Of a stretch of 37,929 bases of DNA, positions 1-7,868 are shown one piece after another (position 1 is the first letter of the stretch; every line of letters starts with the position of its first letter). Position numbers and translations under genes: made by a program. Source of the DNA: Nitrososphaerota archaeon (GTDB taxonomy: Archaea; Thermoproteota; Nitrososphaeria; Nitrososphaerales; Nitrosopumilaceae). The notes beneath the pieces were generated by a model. It saw only the letters and a program-made list of their open reading frames with translations, had not been told where the DNA came from and did not search any database. The stretch covers positions 1-37,929 of the forward strand of contig JAGWGA010000017.1 in NCBI GenBank assembly GCA_028867675.1, written 5' to 3'.

Positions 1-77
1 GAAGTCCATGTACCTGTTGTACCAGTAATTGTAATTGTTGCAGTAGAAGTAGATCCGTCTCCCCAAGTGATTGATAC
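1..77. repeat. Long direct repeat copy A (left edge)
   Basis: These 77 bases are identical to 892-968. The repeat may extend beyond the left edge. It lies inside the Ig-like part of the giant surface protein, and the 891-base offset equals exactly 297 codons, so the two copies are in frame. Confidence 0.95.
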
Positions 78-2852
78 AGAATCTCCTGTTCCTGGATTCT
101 GTACAGTACCTGATAGAGTTAGAGGAACACTCCATATTATAGTAGAACTAACTGGATTAATCAATATTGACTGTGAAAGTGTACTGTACTCTTGAGTTCC
201 ACTGGCTGCGGTATAGTTTGCATTGCCAGCAAATTGAGCTTGTACTGTCAATCCAGATAGTACTGTTAATGGTGCAAGACCTAAGGCTGTAAATGTACCA
301 TCAGATGCAGTTGTAGTACTTGTCAAGGTTCCAATGCCAGTACCAGTAAATGTTACAGTTTTTGATGGTATGCCTTGCAGTGTTAGATCCTGATCAAGTA
401 GTGAGCCTGTTACTGTAATTGGTGCTCCTGGTAAAATGTTAGAAATTGGATTGAGTAACAAACTGGTATTATGCTTTAGAGTTTGATATGTAATAGATTG
501 AACACCAGATGAAAGGTATGCATGATTTTGTGCAAATTGTGCATTGATTGCAAGTGAGGGCGATACTAGTACAGGAGCATTACCTGAGGCTGTAAATGTA
601 CCACCAGCTGTAGTGGTAGGATTTGTCAATGTTCCGATTCCAGTGCCAGTTAGTGTGATAAGTTGAGATGATACAGGAGAGTTTGCATCTGTATCAGTTA
701 ATGTTCCTGTTACTGTGATTGGTGCAGCCCATGGAATTGAACTGGCTGTTTGTAATGATAATGTGATAGCTGTATGATGTGCAGTAATTGAAACTGATAC
801 TGTATTGCTTGTTGCTATTGTGGTTGCACCGTTGACTAGAGTTGCAACTATATTGTTTGCACCAACTGCTGTTGATGGATAGGTATGTGTTGAAGTCCAT
901 GTACCTGTTGTACCAGTAATTGTAATTGTTGCAGTAGAAGTAGATCCGTCTCCCCAAGTGATTGATACGGTGTTACCAATTGCAGGATTTACAACTACTC
1001 CTGAAACAGATACAGTATCTACTCCCCATCTAGAAGATGGAGGATTAACGGGATTAATTGTTAAACTTGCTGATGGCAAACTAGTTGAAAATACTTCGAC
1101 GCGATTATTGTTAGAATCTGCAACGTATACATTTCCTAAATTATCAAGAGCTATACCAATCGGCGCATCAAATTGACTTGCTCCACTACCACTAGCTCCA
1201 AATTGAGTTAGATAGTTTCTATGGGAATCAAATACCTGAATTCTATTGTTTCCTTGATCAGCTACCAGAATATTTCCCGAACTGTCTATAGCAATACCTT
1301 GTGGAGAATTAAATTGACCATCTCCACTTCCCGGAAAGCCAATTGTTCCAAGGAGAGTACCCAAGTTTGAGTAATATTTTATTTGATTATTGCCAGTATC
1401 AGTTACAAAGAGATAACCAGTTGAATTTAGTGCAGCATATGATGGAAAAGAAAGGCCTGTAGAGGCAAAGATGGCCGGATTATTACCGCTACTATCATAC
1501 TTTACGATTCTATTGTTGCCATTATCAACCACATAGATATTGCCTGCAGAATCACGAGTAATTCCGGTCGGATTGTTAAATTGGTTTACAGCATTACCTG
1601 TAGAACCAAATTGACTTTGATATATACCAGCAGGAGTAAGGTTTTGAATTCGATTATTAGACGAATCAGCCACTAATAGGTTTCCAGAGATATCAAACGC
1701 AACATCTCCCGGACTTTGCATTTCTCCATTGTCTGTACCACCACGACCTATGCCTGTGACAAAGTTGCCTGTATTATCAAATTTTGAAACATAGTTATGT
1801 TGAGAATCTGCCACGTAGAGATTTCCAGTTGAATCAATTCTCAGTCCATTTGGTACTAGAAATTGATTTACTGCATAGCTACCCCATTGAATAAGATACA
1901 GTCCAGTACTATCTAATTTTTGAATTCGGTGATTTTGTTGATCAGTAAAGTAAAAACCTCCCGTAGTAGGATCTAGAACAATTCCAACTGGAGCATTACT
2001 TTGACCATTACCAGAACCTGCTGGAGCCCATATTGCTAACTGTGTACCTATACTTGAAAATTCTATAATTCTATTATTGTCAGTATCAGCAACTAGAATA
2101 TTTCCAGAAGATGTAATTGATATGCCTCGAGGATTTTGTAATTGTTCAGTTCCTGAACCATATGATCCAAAAGAGGATATGAAATTTCCATTTTTGTCAA
2201 ATTTTACTACTTTACCATTTCCTGAATCTACTACCCATATGTTTCCAGAAGAATCAACTGTAATGCCAGTCGGATTATTAAATCCAGGAGAATAATTAAA
2301 TTGTGTTACAAGCCCACCACTACTATCCAAGATTTTAACAACATTATTGCTAGAGTCTGTGACAAACATGTATCCAGTTGAATTTACAAAAATTCCAAAT
2401 GGGTTGTTTAATGTAGTACCACCAACACCATTACCAAATTGTCTTATGAATGTGCCAGTACTATCAAATTTTTCTATTCGGTTATTATTTGTGTCAACTA
2501 CGTAGAGATTTCCTGAAGAGTCAATTGCAATACCATTTGGAGCATCAAATTGTCCTTGTGCATTTCCATTAGAACCAAATTGAAGAATAAAACTTCCAGT
2601 ACCAGTGAATTTCTGTACTTCGTTGTTGCCATTATCAACCACATAGACATTGCCTGCAGAGTCACGAGCTATGCCTGTTGGAGTATCCATAAATCCACCA
2701 GGAGTAATATAATTTTGAATGCTTTTTGCATAAAAATAATTTGGTGCGGCATAAGCATTTTCCAAAGACATCAAGCCAACTGTAGTGGAAATCATGAGAA
2801 CAGCTAAAACAGTCAATAAATTGACATTACGAGACATACCAGAGCTAATCAT
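1..2852 (-). CDS. Giant secreted NHL-repeat / Ig-like repeat protein (C-terminus beyond left edge)
   Basis: The open frame runs from ATG at 2852 (alternative ATG 2837) off the left edge, so at least 950 residues are visible. An N-terminal hydrophobic segment ending near ENAYA looks like a signal peptide. About twelve NHL-type blades follow, each of the form G-I-x-x-D-S-x-G-N-x-Y-V-x-D-x-x-N-N-R-I, enough for two six-bladed beta-propellers. From about 1040 leftward the protein becomes Thr/Ser/Gly-rich with repeated Ig-like segments (SVSITWGDGSTSTATITITG occurs twice). A surface or extracellular adhesion or recognition role is inferred; NHL propellers bind proteins or glycans and are not usually enzymes. 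The gene stands alone, divergent from the secreted protein at 2986. Full length and any C-terminal anchor cannot be seen. Confidence 0.88.
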   Translation of the reverse strand, partial: MISSGMSRNVNLLTVLAVLMISTTVGLMSLENAYAAPNYFYAKSIQNYITPGGFMDTPTGIARDSAGNVYVVDNGNNEVQKFTGTGSFILQFGSNGNAQGQFDAPNGIAIDSSGNLYVVDTNNNRIEKFDSTGTFIRQFGNGVGGTTLNNPFGIFVNSTGYMFVTDSSNNVVKILDSSGGLVTQFNYSPGFNNPTGITVDSSGNIWVVDSGNGKVVKFDKNGNFISSFGSYGSGTEQLQNPRGISITSSGNILVADTDNNRIIEFSSIGTQLAIWAPAGSGNGQSNAPVGIVLDPTTGGFYFTDQQNHRIQKLDSTGLYLIQWGSYAVNQFLVPNGLRIDSTGNLYVADSQHNYVSKFDNTGNFVTGIGRGGTDNGEMQSPGDVAFDISGNLLVADSSNNRIQNLTPAGIYQSQFGSTGNAVNQFNNPTGITRDSAGNIYVVDNGNNRIVKYDSSGNNPAIFASTGLSFPSYAALNSTGYLFVTDTGNNQIKYYSNLGTLLGTIGFPGSGDGQFNSPQGIAIDSSGNILVADQGNNRIQVFDSHRNYLTQFGASGSGASQFDAPIGIALDNLGNVYVADSNNNRVEVFSTSLPSASLTINPVNPPSSRWGVDTVSVSGVVVNPAIGNTVSITWGDGSTSTATITITGTTGTWTSTHTYPSTAVGANNIVATLVNGATTIATSNTVSVSITAHHTAITLSLQTASSIPWAAPITVTGTLTDTDANSPVSSQLITLTGTGIGTLTNPTTTAGGTFTASGNAPVLVSPSLAINAQFAQNHAYLSSGVQSITYQTLKHNTSLLLNPISNILPGAPITVTGSLLDQDLTLQGIPSKTVTFTGTGIGTLTSTTTASDGTFTALGLAPLTVLSGLTVQAQFAGNANYTAASGTQEYSTLSQSILINPVSSTIIWSVPLTLSGTVQNPGTGDSVSITWGDGSTSTATITITGTTGTWT
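892..968. repeat. Long direct repeat copy B
   Basis: Identical over 77 bases to the start of the window and diverging after base 968. It encodes the same Ig-like strand segment (with the motif ITWGDGSTSTATITITG). Identity at DNA level, including third positions, points to recent duplication or gene conversion between domain repeats. Confidence 0.95.
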
Positions 2853-2953
2853 TTAGAATATACAAATAGTATAGGTGTTATATAATAATACACGCAGATA
2901 ATACAATTTGGGAGATCCGTTTTGGCACCCAAGTCAACAAAAAATTTCCGTCC

Positions 2954-2962
2954 TATATATAT
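2954..2962 (+). promoter_or_regulatory. TATA box for secreted protein at 2986
   Basis: TATATATAT begins 32 bases before the ATG at 2986. That spacing places the transcription start at or next to the start codon, so the mRNA is probably leaderless. It is the best TATA match in this 133-base divergent intergenic region. Confidence 0.65.
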
Positions 2963-2985
2963 GCGGGAATACATGACTACAAACA

Positions 2986-3693
2986 ATGAAAAACACTTCA
3001 ATACTGGCTGCCATGGTAATGGCGGTCATTGGCGCAGGCGGTATAGTCGGATCTACATCTGGATTTGGAACATTTTCAAGTTCAAATGGTAACACTGCAG
3101 AACAAAATGGCCTTTTCGAAGGACATTTAACAGTAACTGCAAAGCATTCTGACGGTACTGTTTACGCATATTCACAGACAGACAACACAGTCACCAACAT
3201 TGGTAAGGGTTGTGTAGCAGCAATGGCATTTGGAACAAACTCCTCAGCAGCAAGTTGTGCAGGTTCCGCAAGTCAGGGTATTCCAAGATTTACTTGGATT
3301 GCACTTGGAAACGGTTCCAACGTAGCAACTGCAACTACTGACACAGCATTAGGATACCAAGTCTTTAGACAGAACGCAAGTTCTACTTTTGGTGCAACTA
3401 GTGGAGTAGGTGTAACCAATGCAACAGGTACTGGACATGCATATGCAGTAATCCAGACAGTATTCACAATTCCATCCAACCTCTCAGGAGGAAGTGGAAC
3501 TGGACCAGGAAATAATACTGGAACAACCTTCACAATCCATTCGCCAACAACACTTACAGAAGCAGGATTGTTGGACCAACAAGGTTCATCTGCACATGGT
3601 GGACACATATTTGCACACACACCATTGAGTAGTTCTGTTAGTGTAAACCCAGGTGACCAAGTCACTGTGAAATATTCAATTGCGGTAGGATAG
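2986..3693 (+). CDS. Secreted Gly/Thr/Ser-rich protein with phage-virion-like C-terminus
   Basis: 235 residues. The first 25 or so form a signal-like hydrophobic segment (ILAAMVMAVIGAGGIVG). The mature part has few lysines and many Gly, Thr, Ser and Ala. Two segments recall phage tail or virion proteins: IALGNGSNVATATTDTAL (about residues 103-120), and a C-terminal TEAGLLD ... GGHIFAHTPL ... VNPGDQVTVKYSIAV, which follows the pattern 'EAGLFd ... GGtmlarT.f ... v..GDtltvtytI'. Codons favour C-ending forms (AAC, TTC, ACC) more than the neighbours do, as in highly expressed genes. A strong TATA box suggests leaderless expression, and a T-rich terminator follows. The function is unknown; a structural surface or appendage protein, or a domesticated virion-type protein, is inference. 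Confidence 0.8.
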   Translation: MKNTSILAAMVMAVIGAGGIVGSTSGFGTFSSSNGNTAEQNGLFEGHLTVTAKHSDGTVYAYSQTDNTVTNIGKGCVAAMAFGTNSSAASCAGSASQGIPRFTWIALGNGSNVATATTDTALGYQVFRQNASSTFGATSGVGVTNATGTGHAYAVIQTVFTIPSNLSGGSGTGPGNNTGTTFTIHSPTTLTEAGLLDQQGSSAHGGHIFAHTPLSSSVSVNPGDQVTVKYSIAVG

Positions 3694-3713
3694 AAATCAA
3701 AAATCTAACTATC

Positions 3714-3729
3714 GTTTTTTAATTTTTTT
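3714..3729 (+). terminator. Oligo-T terminator
   Basis: Two runs of T (six at 3715-3720, seven at 3723-3729) begin 21 bases after the stop at 3693. Archaeal RNA polymerase terminates at such T tracts without needing a hairpin. Confidence 0.6.
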
Positions 3730-3999
3730 ATAACATCTAACAAAAGCATATTTGAAATTAGGTTTGTATCAATACTTGCAGTTATAGATTATATTTTAAT
3801 TTCTTGGATTTACAGAGACAAATACTAGTATTCTTCAACTCACACATTTACTAAAATATCCATTAATGAGTATTCCATATTTCACATTTTGAAAAAGAAA
3901 AAATATTGTTCCAATAATTATAATGATATCAAGATTAGTTTTTGATTAAAAGAATTATCTCGTAAATAAAGTTATTAACTATTTTTTGTATCATTTGTC
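3730..3999. other. AT-rich intergenic stretch
   Basis: No convincing reading frame, RNA fold or repeat is seen here. The only candidate element is an AT-rich TATA-like AAATAAAGT at 3964-3972, about 28-36 bases before the ATG at 4000, which could serve the next gene. Confidence 0.5.
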
Positions 4000-4797
4000 A
4001 TGTTATCTTTTCCAAAATTTTTCATTTATTGCATATTAGCATATACTTTGATTTTTACTATAATTTCAGTTCCTGTATCATATGCACAGACAATTGATAT
4101 AACAAAAAGTGATTTTATGGATAAGGTAGTTTTTGATGGCAAATGGACTTTTGGACACGAGTGGAAACCCACTACTCTTACTACTGTAGATACCCCTACT
4201 GGTTCTCTATACATAAGATCTGCTCATCAGGGCGACTTTGTCTACATACTTGTTGATTCTGCTTTTGATACAAGACCAGTAAAGGGATCAGATAGGGCTA
4301 CTGTTTGCTTTGATGCAAATATGAACAAGACAATGATTGCAAATTCCAATGATTATTGTTTTGTAGATATAGTTGGACAAAATTCAACATCAGTATTACA
4401 AGGAGGAAGTCCTTTGGCAATTACAGATTATTTCAGAAAAATTTCTTCTCCTTCAGGATTTATCGGCATTGGAGGAATATCAGACCAATATGACATCTAC
4501 GGATTTACTCCACATCCAACTTTTGAATTTAAAATTCCAAAAGATCTACTTGGAAGATCTGATTCATATGGTTTCTTTGTTCAATTTTATGATGCAAATT
4601 CAAACAAATTCTACTCTTGGCCTGCTACTGATGATGGTACTTACTATTCCCACATACCAAGTCCAAGTAAATGGGGAGAGATTATTTCTCCAGATCATTC
4701 ACTTCCAGAGTCTCCATTTCCAGTTTTTGTACTTGTGATGGCATTTTTTATTTTAATCTACTTTAACAAATTCATTCCAAAATATTTCAAAAAATAA
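4000..4797 (+). CDS. Secreted, C-terminally anchored protein, function unknown
   Basis: 265 residues. An N-terminal signal peptide (hydrophobic, ending near VSYAQ, about residue 30) is followed by a beta-rich domain with FDGKWTFGHEW, FVYILVDSAFD, CFDAN, and a later FEFKIPKDLLGR ... YGFFVQFYD. This pattern recalls the family-9 carbohydrate-binding-like or DOMON-like folds of extracytoplasmic proteins, but only loosely. The C-terminus has LPESPFP, then one membrane helix (VFVLVMAFFILIYF), then a lysine-rich tail. That tripartite end resembles the PEF-type sorting signals known from archaea, though the motif is not canonical. It probably faces outward, fixed to the membrane. It converges with the CdvB gene at 4859. 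Confidence 0.7.
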   Translation: MLSFPKFFIYCILAYTLIFTIISVPVSYAQTIDITKSDFMDKVVFDGKWTFGHEWKPTTLTTVDTPTGSLYIRSAHQGDFVYILVDSAFDTRPVKGSDRATVCFDANMNKTMIANSNDYCFVDIVGQNSTSVLQGGSPLAITDYFRKISSPSGFIGIGGISDQYDIYGFTPHPTFEFKIPKDLLGRSDSYGFFVQFYDANSNKFYSWPATDDGTYYSHIPSPSKWGEIISPDHSLPESPFPVFVLVMAFFILIYFNKFIPKYFKK

Positions 4798-4816
4798 TTC
4801 ATTGAATAAAAGTTAG

Positions 4817-4837
4817 TAAAAAGAAGACGCATTCGTC
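4817..4837 (-). terminator. Hairpin plus T-run downstream of cdvB paralog
   Basis: Read on the minus strand, GACG-AATG-CGTC forms a short hairpin (4826-4837), directly followed by TTCTTTTT. It lies about 20 bases past the stop of the CdvB gene at 4859 and suits a terminator for it. Confidence 0.45.
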
Positions 4838-4858
4838 AGTCTCCCCATCCGAGCTTCC

Positions 4859-5500
4859 CTACTCGATTGTTGATTGTGACGATACGCCGGAGGGTGATGG
4901 AACTGATGGGAATCTGTCGCCAATTTGTTGTTCTGCAACTGCAGATGCTTCTTGCAATATTCTCTCTGTTTCTTCGTTTGAGGATTCGGTATCAACATTA
5001 AAGTCTCCACCTGCAAGTGAATCCATCATCAAACCGTTGAGAGTTTGTGTCATTGCATTAAGTTCTGAATCTGCTTCTGGCATGAACCTTCCAAGTGATG
5101 ATTTTAGTCCTTTCATTGTGGACATTGCAGGGGCGATTGCTACCATCGCATCACCGAGGTCATGAATTGTTGTTAGACGCAATTGTACTTGCTCTAATGC
5201 CATTCTAGCATTTCCTAACATCTTTGACACTTTTCTAATCTCAGCTAGTTCGTTTGATAGAACTCTACTTGTTGCTGCATCGTGATGTTGCATTGCGGCT
5301 ACGATTCTCTTGAACAATTGAGCATCTCTTTCTCTCAGTTTGCCCAACATAGAATCCATCTTCGATATTTGACCCTGTAATTTGTTCACAGCTTGCTCAA
5401 TCCTAGGTTTTAGAGCGCCTTGTGGTTTTACAGTTTCACGTAATTTTTCTGATATGCCTACTGACTCTGGTCGAGTCCAGGTCTTATCGAAGCCGGTCAT
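4859..5500 (-). CDS. cdvB: ESCRT-III-like cell division protein, CdvB paralog 1
   Basis: 213 residues. The Snf7/ESCRT-III helical core spans roughly residues 25-150 (GALKPRIEQAVNKLQGQISK, KRIVAAMQHHDAATSRVLSNE, LGNARMALEQVQLRL), followed by an acidic helix and a Ser/Pro-rich tail. ESCRT-III-like CdvB proteins polymerise at mid-cell and constrict the membrane in archaeal division. Like other short paralogs it lacks the broken winged helix that binds CdvA. PSVP at residues 198-201 could be a MIM2-like motif for the CdvC (Vps4) MIT domain. A close paralog lies at 35976-36614 and shares its upstream palindrome. A TATA-like TTAAGAAG begins 28 bases before the ATG, indicating a leaderless mRNA. No cdvA or cdvC is in the window. 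Confidence 0.9.
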   Translation of the reverse strand: MTGFDKTWTRPESVGISEKLRETVKPQGALKPRIEQAVNKLQGQISKMDSMLGKLRERDAQLFKRIVAAMQHHDAATSRVLSNELAEIRKVSKMLGNARMALEQVQLRLTTIHDLGDAMVAIAPAMSTMKGLKSSLGRFMPEADSELNAMTQTLNGLMMDSLAGGDFNVDTESSNEETERILQEASAVAEQQIGDRFPSVPSPSGVSSQSTIE

Positions 5501-5558
5501 GCGGGTAGGTTCAAAAGTTACTTCTTAATGGAAGGTGTATACATTCCTCAACACCAGA

Positions 5559-5568
5559 CTAAATTTAG
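5559..5568. promoter_or_regulatory. Palindrome CTAAATTTAG upstream of cdvB paralog 1
   Basis: A perfect 10-bp palindrome starts 59 bases upstream of the ATG at 5500 and about 20 bases upstream of its TATA-like element. The same palindrome, within an 18-position block having one mismatch (5558-5575 and 36673-36690), lies at the same distance from the second CdvB gene. An activator-type site is plausible. The region is also the upstream region of the racemase-like gene at 5607. Confidence 0.5.
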
Positions 5569-5606
5569 CTCACAAAATGTAAATCAGACTTTATTATTTT
5601 CAGATT

Positions 5607-6359
5607 ATGCCAAAGATAGTAGTCTTTGATTCAGGTCTTGGATCTTTATCAGTAATTAAATCAATTCGAAATAAAGTCACTGCCGAAGTAATCTATTTTG
5701 CAGACCAGTCAAATTATCCTTATGGTACAAAGACTATTTCTCAATTAGATAATATAATAAAAAATACCATTTCAAAATTACAAGAAAATTTTGAGCCAGA
5801 TATCATTGTAGTTGGTTCAAACACACCATCAATATTACTAAATATACAAAAAAAGAATAAAATTATTGGAGTATTTCCTCCATTAAAGGAAGCTGCATCT
5901 AAAACAAAATCTAGACAAATTGGAATACTTGCAACAAAATCTGTTGTAAAAAGTAAAATTCTTAATGATTACATACAGAAAAATGTTTCATCCAAAATTC
6001 AAGTTACAAAAATAAATGCAACACCACTTGTAGATCTTGTTGAATCGGGGAAATTTATATCAGAAAAACAAAAGTCAAAAAATGTCATTAAAAAAATAAT
6101 TGAACCTCATTTACAAAATATAGATGTAATCACTTTATCAAGTACTCACCTTCCTTTTCTTTTGCCAATTTTAAAAGAATTATTTCCTAATGTAACATTT
6201 TTAGATCCAGCAGACTTGGTAGCAGAACAAATTTTAAAAATATTAAAAAATAAACAATCTAACAAAAGCAAATTAAAAATTTATGCATCAGGAGATGTGA
6301 AAAAATTTCATAAACAATTATTAAAAATCGGAATTAAAAATAAAGTAAACCCATTATGA
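5607..6359 (+). CDS. Glutamate racemase (MurI)-fold protein lacking both catalytic cysteines
   Basis: 250 residues, the full length of the Asp/Glu racemase family. The N-terminus VVFDSGLGSLSVIKSI matches the MurI start (DSGxGGLxVL), with the conserved Asp8-Ser9. The two catalytic cysteines of MurI (in ACNT and GCTH) appear as Ser71 (VVGSNTPS) and Ser179 (LSSTHLPFL). Standard two-cysteine racemisation is therefore unlikely, while the surrounding substrate-binding residues remain. Archaea of this kind make no murein, so another substrate, ligand binding or a structural role must be considered. It is divergent from the CdvB gene, and its stop overlaps the cbiF stop by six bases, tail to tail. 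Confidence 0.8.
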   Translation: MPKIVVFDSGLGSLSVIKSIRNKVTAEVIYFADQSNYPYGTKTISQLDNIIKNTISKLQENFEPDIIVVGSNTPSILLNIQKKNKIIGVFPPLKEAASKTKSRQIGILATKSVVKSKILNDYIQKNVSSKIQVTKINATPLVDLVESGKFISEKQKSKNVIKKIIEPHLQNIDVITLSSTHLPFLLPILKELFPNVTFLDPADLVAEQILKILKNKQSNKSKLKIYASGDVKKFHKQLLKIGIKNKVNPL

Positions 6360-7121
6360 TTTGACTTGAGCTTTTCTATATCCATGAGTGAATGTCTTAT
6401 CATACAGCTTGGAATATTCGTATGATTTTGGATTAACAACATCTCCAATTATTATAATCGCAGTTCTTGTTATTTTCTCATCTCGTATTTTTTTTGCAAT
6501 GTCTTCCAAAGTTCCAGTTATAATTTTTTGATCTTTCCAACTTGCTCTATATACAACTCCGACAGGTGTAGATTTTGGATATCCTCCTTTGATTGCTTCT
6601 TTTACAATATTTGGAATCAGATGAATACTAAGATAGAAAATCAAGGTAGCTTTGTGTTTTGCAAGCTCTGAGATTTGCTCTCGTTTTGGTACTTTAGTTC
6701 GGGATTCTGCTCTAGTTACAATAATTGTCTGAGTAACACCAGGCAGAGTAAGTTCACATCCTAATGCAGCAGCTGAGGCCAAAAATGATGTTATCCCAGG
6801 AACTACTTCATATTCAATTCCTTCTTTTTTGAGATTATCTGTTTGTTCTCTAATTGCTCCGTAAATGCTTGGATCACCATCATGTAACCGAACAACAAGT
6901 TTTCCTTTTACTGCATTTTCTTTTAGGATCTTGAAGATATCTTCTCTTACTAATTTTGCAGCGTCATGTAATTTTGCTTTCTTGCACATTTTTACAATCT
7001 CTGGTGGAATCAAAGAACCAGAAAAAACTACCACGTCTGCTTTCTCAATTAGTTTTTTTGCCTTGACTGTAATTAATTCAGGGTCACCAGGACCGCAGCC
7101 TACAAAGTATACTTTATGCAC
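6354..7121 (-). CDS. cbiF: Cobalt-precorrin-4 C11-methyltransferase
   Basis: 255 residues. SAM-dependent tetrapyrrole methylase of the CbiF/CobM type, which methylates C-11 of precorrin-4 in corrin ring synthesis. Seen: N-terminal VGCGPGDPELITVKA, LHDGDPSIYGA (SAM loop), YEVVPGITSF, LPGVTQTIIVTR, and VVYRASWKDQ near the C-terminus. The start is GTG at 7121, eight bases inside the end of cbiL, implying translational coupling. It is the last gene of a cbiT-cbiL-cbiF run. Thaumarchaeota are known cobalamin producers; the remaining pathway genes are outside the window. Confidence 0.92.
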   Translation of the reverse strand: MHKVYFVGCGPGDPELITVKAKKLIEKADVVVFSGSLIPPEIVKMCKKAKLHDAAKLVREDIFKILKENAVKGKLVVRLHDGDPSIYGAIREQTDNLKKEGIEYEVVPGITSFLASAAALGCELTLPGVTQTIIVTRAESRTKVPKREQISELAKHKATLIFYLSIHLIPNIVKEAIKGGYPKSTPVGVVYRASWKDQKIITGTLEDIAKKIRDEKITRTAIIIIGDVVNPKSYEYSKLYDKTFTHGYRKAQVKS

Positions 7122-7842
7122 GCTTGACCACCATTATGGAAAAATATTTGGTCGTAAAAGTATCTTTGGTAACTTCACCCAAAGTAAGCTTTCTTACAAT
7201 TTCTTGATCTGTTCCAACATCTTGTGCTATAGCAAACAGTGATGTATCAGGAAAACCAGCTTCTCTAAGTAATGCTATAACTTGATCAAAGTATCTTCCA
7301 TCTTTTAGAAATATCATGGTATCACAATTTTTTGCAGTCTCCTTTACTCTTCCAAGATCATAGCATGCAGGTATCACTGCCATAGTTTCGTCACCTTCAG
7401 CAATGCTGATACCAACTTTTGATGCAAATGCAAACATGGACACAATACCTGGAATTACATTAATTTTGATATTAGGATATTTTGATTTTAATTCTCTTTG
7501 GACATATATCCATGTACTGTATAGCGATGGATCGCCAACTGTAAGGTAAACAACATTTTTCCCAGTACTAACAACTTCTGCAATTATTCTTGCGTTTCTC
7601 TCCCAAGTATCTTCAAGAACATCTTTGTCTTTTACCATTGGAAAGACAAGATTGATGATTTCTGGTTTTTTTGCCTCATCAACAAGTGTAGATATTATAG
7701 AATAAGCAATGCTGTCTTTTCCCTCTTTAGATGTAGGGCACATTATCACATCGGCATTTTTGATAGATTTTACTGCTTTAACAGTGAGCAAATCAGGGTC
7801 ACCAGGGCCACATCCTACGCATGTTATTTCTCCCATTACCAA
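7114..7842 (-). CDS. cbiL: Cobalt-factor II / precorrin-2 C20-methyltransferase
   Basis: Up to 242 residues from TTG 7842; ATG at 7836 (240 residues) is the more likely start. A tetrapyrrole methylase with VGCGPGDPDLLTVKAVKSI, PTSKEGKDSIAYSI, LTVGDPSLYSTWIYV and VIPGIVSMFAFA, the CbiL/CobI signature distinguishing it from CbiF and CbiH. It methylates C-20 of the ring using SAM in the cytoplasm. It overlaps cbiF by eight bases and lies 26 bases below cbiT, so the three genes are probably one transcript. Confidence 0.92.
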   Translation of the reverse strand: MVMGEITCVGCGPGDPDLLTVKAVKSIKNADVIMCPTSKEGKDSIAYSIISTLVDEAKKPEIINLVFPMVKDKDVLEDTWERNARIIAEVVSTGKNVVYLTVGDPSLYSTWIYVQRELKSKYPNIKINVIPGIVSMFAFASKVGISIAEGDETMAVIPACYDLGRVKETAKNCDTMIFLKDGRYFDQVIALLREAGFPDTSLFAIAQDVGTDQEIVRKLTLGEVTKDTFTTKYFSIMVVKRA

Positions 7843-7868
7843 AAAACCTCAATGCACCTAATTAAAGT

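Noticed and set aside
694-957. Minus-strand 87-residue frame rich in Asn, Tyr and Ser
   Set aside because: It is an off-frame shadow of the repetitive giant surface gene on the same strand; composition is that of shifted Thr/Ser codons.
3273-3665. 130-residue frame antisense to the secreted protein at 2986
   Set aside because: It mirrors the C-ending codons of the real gene, has no promoter, and the sense protein has a signal peptide and TATA box.
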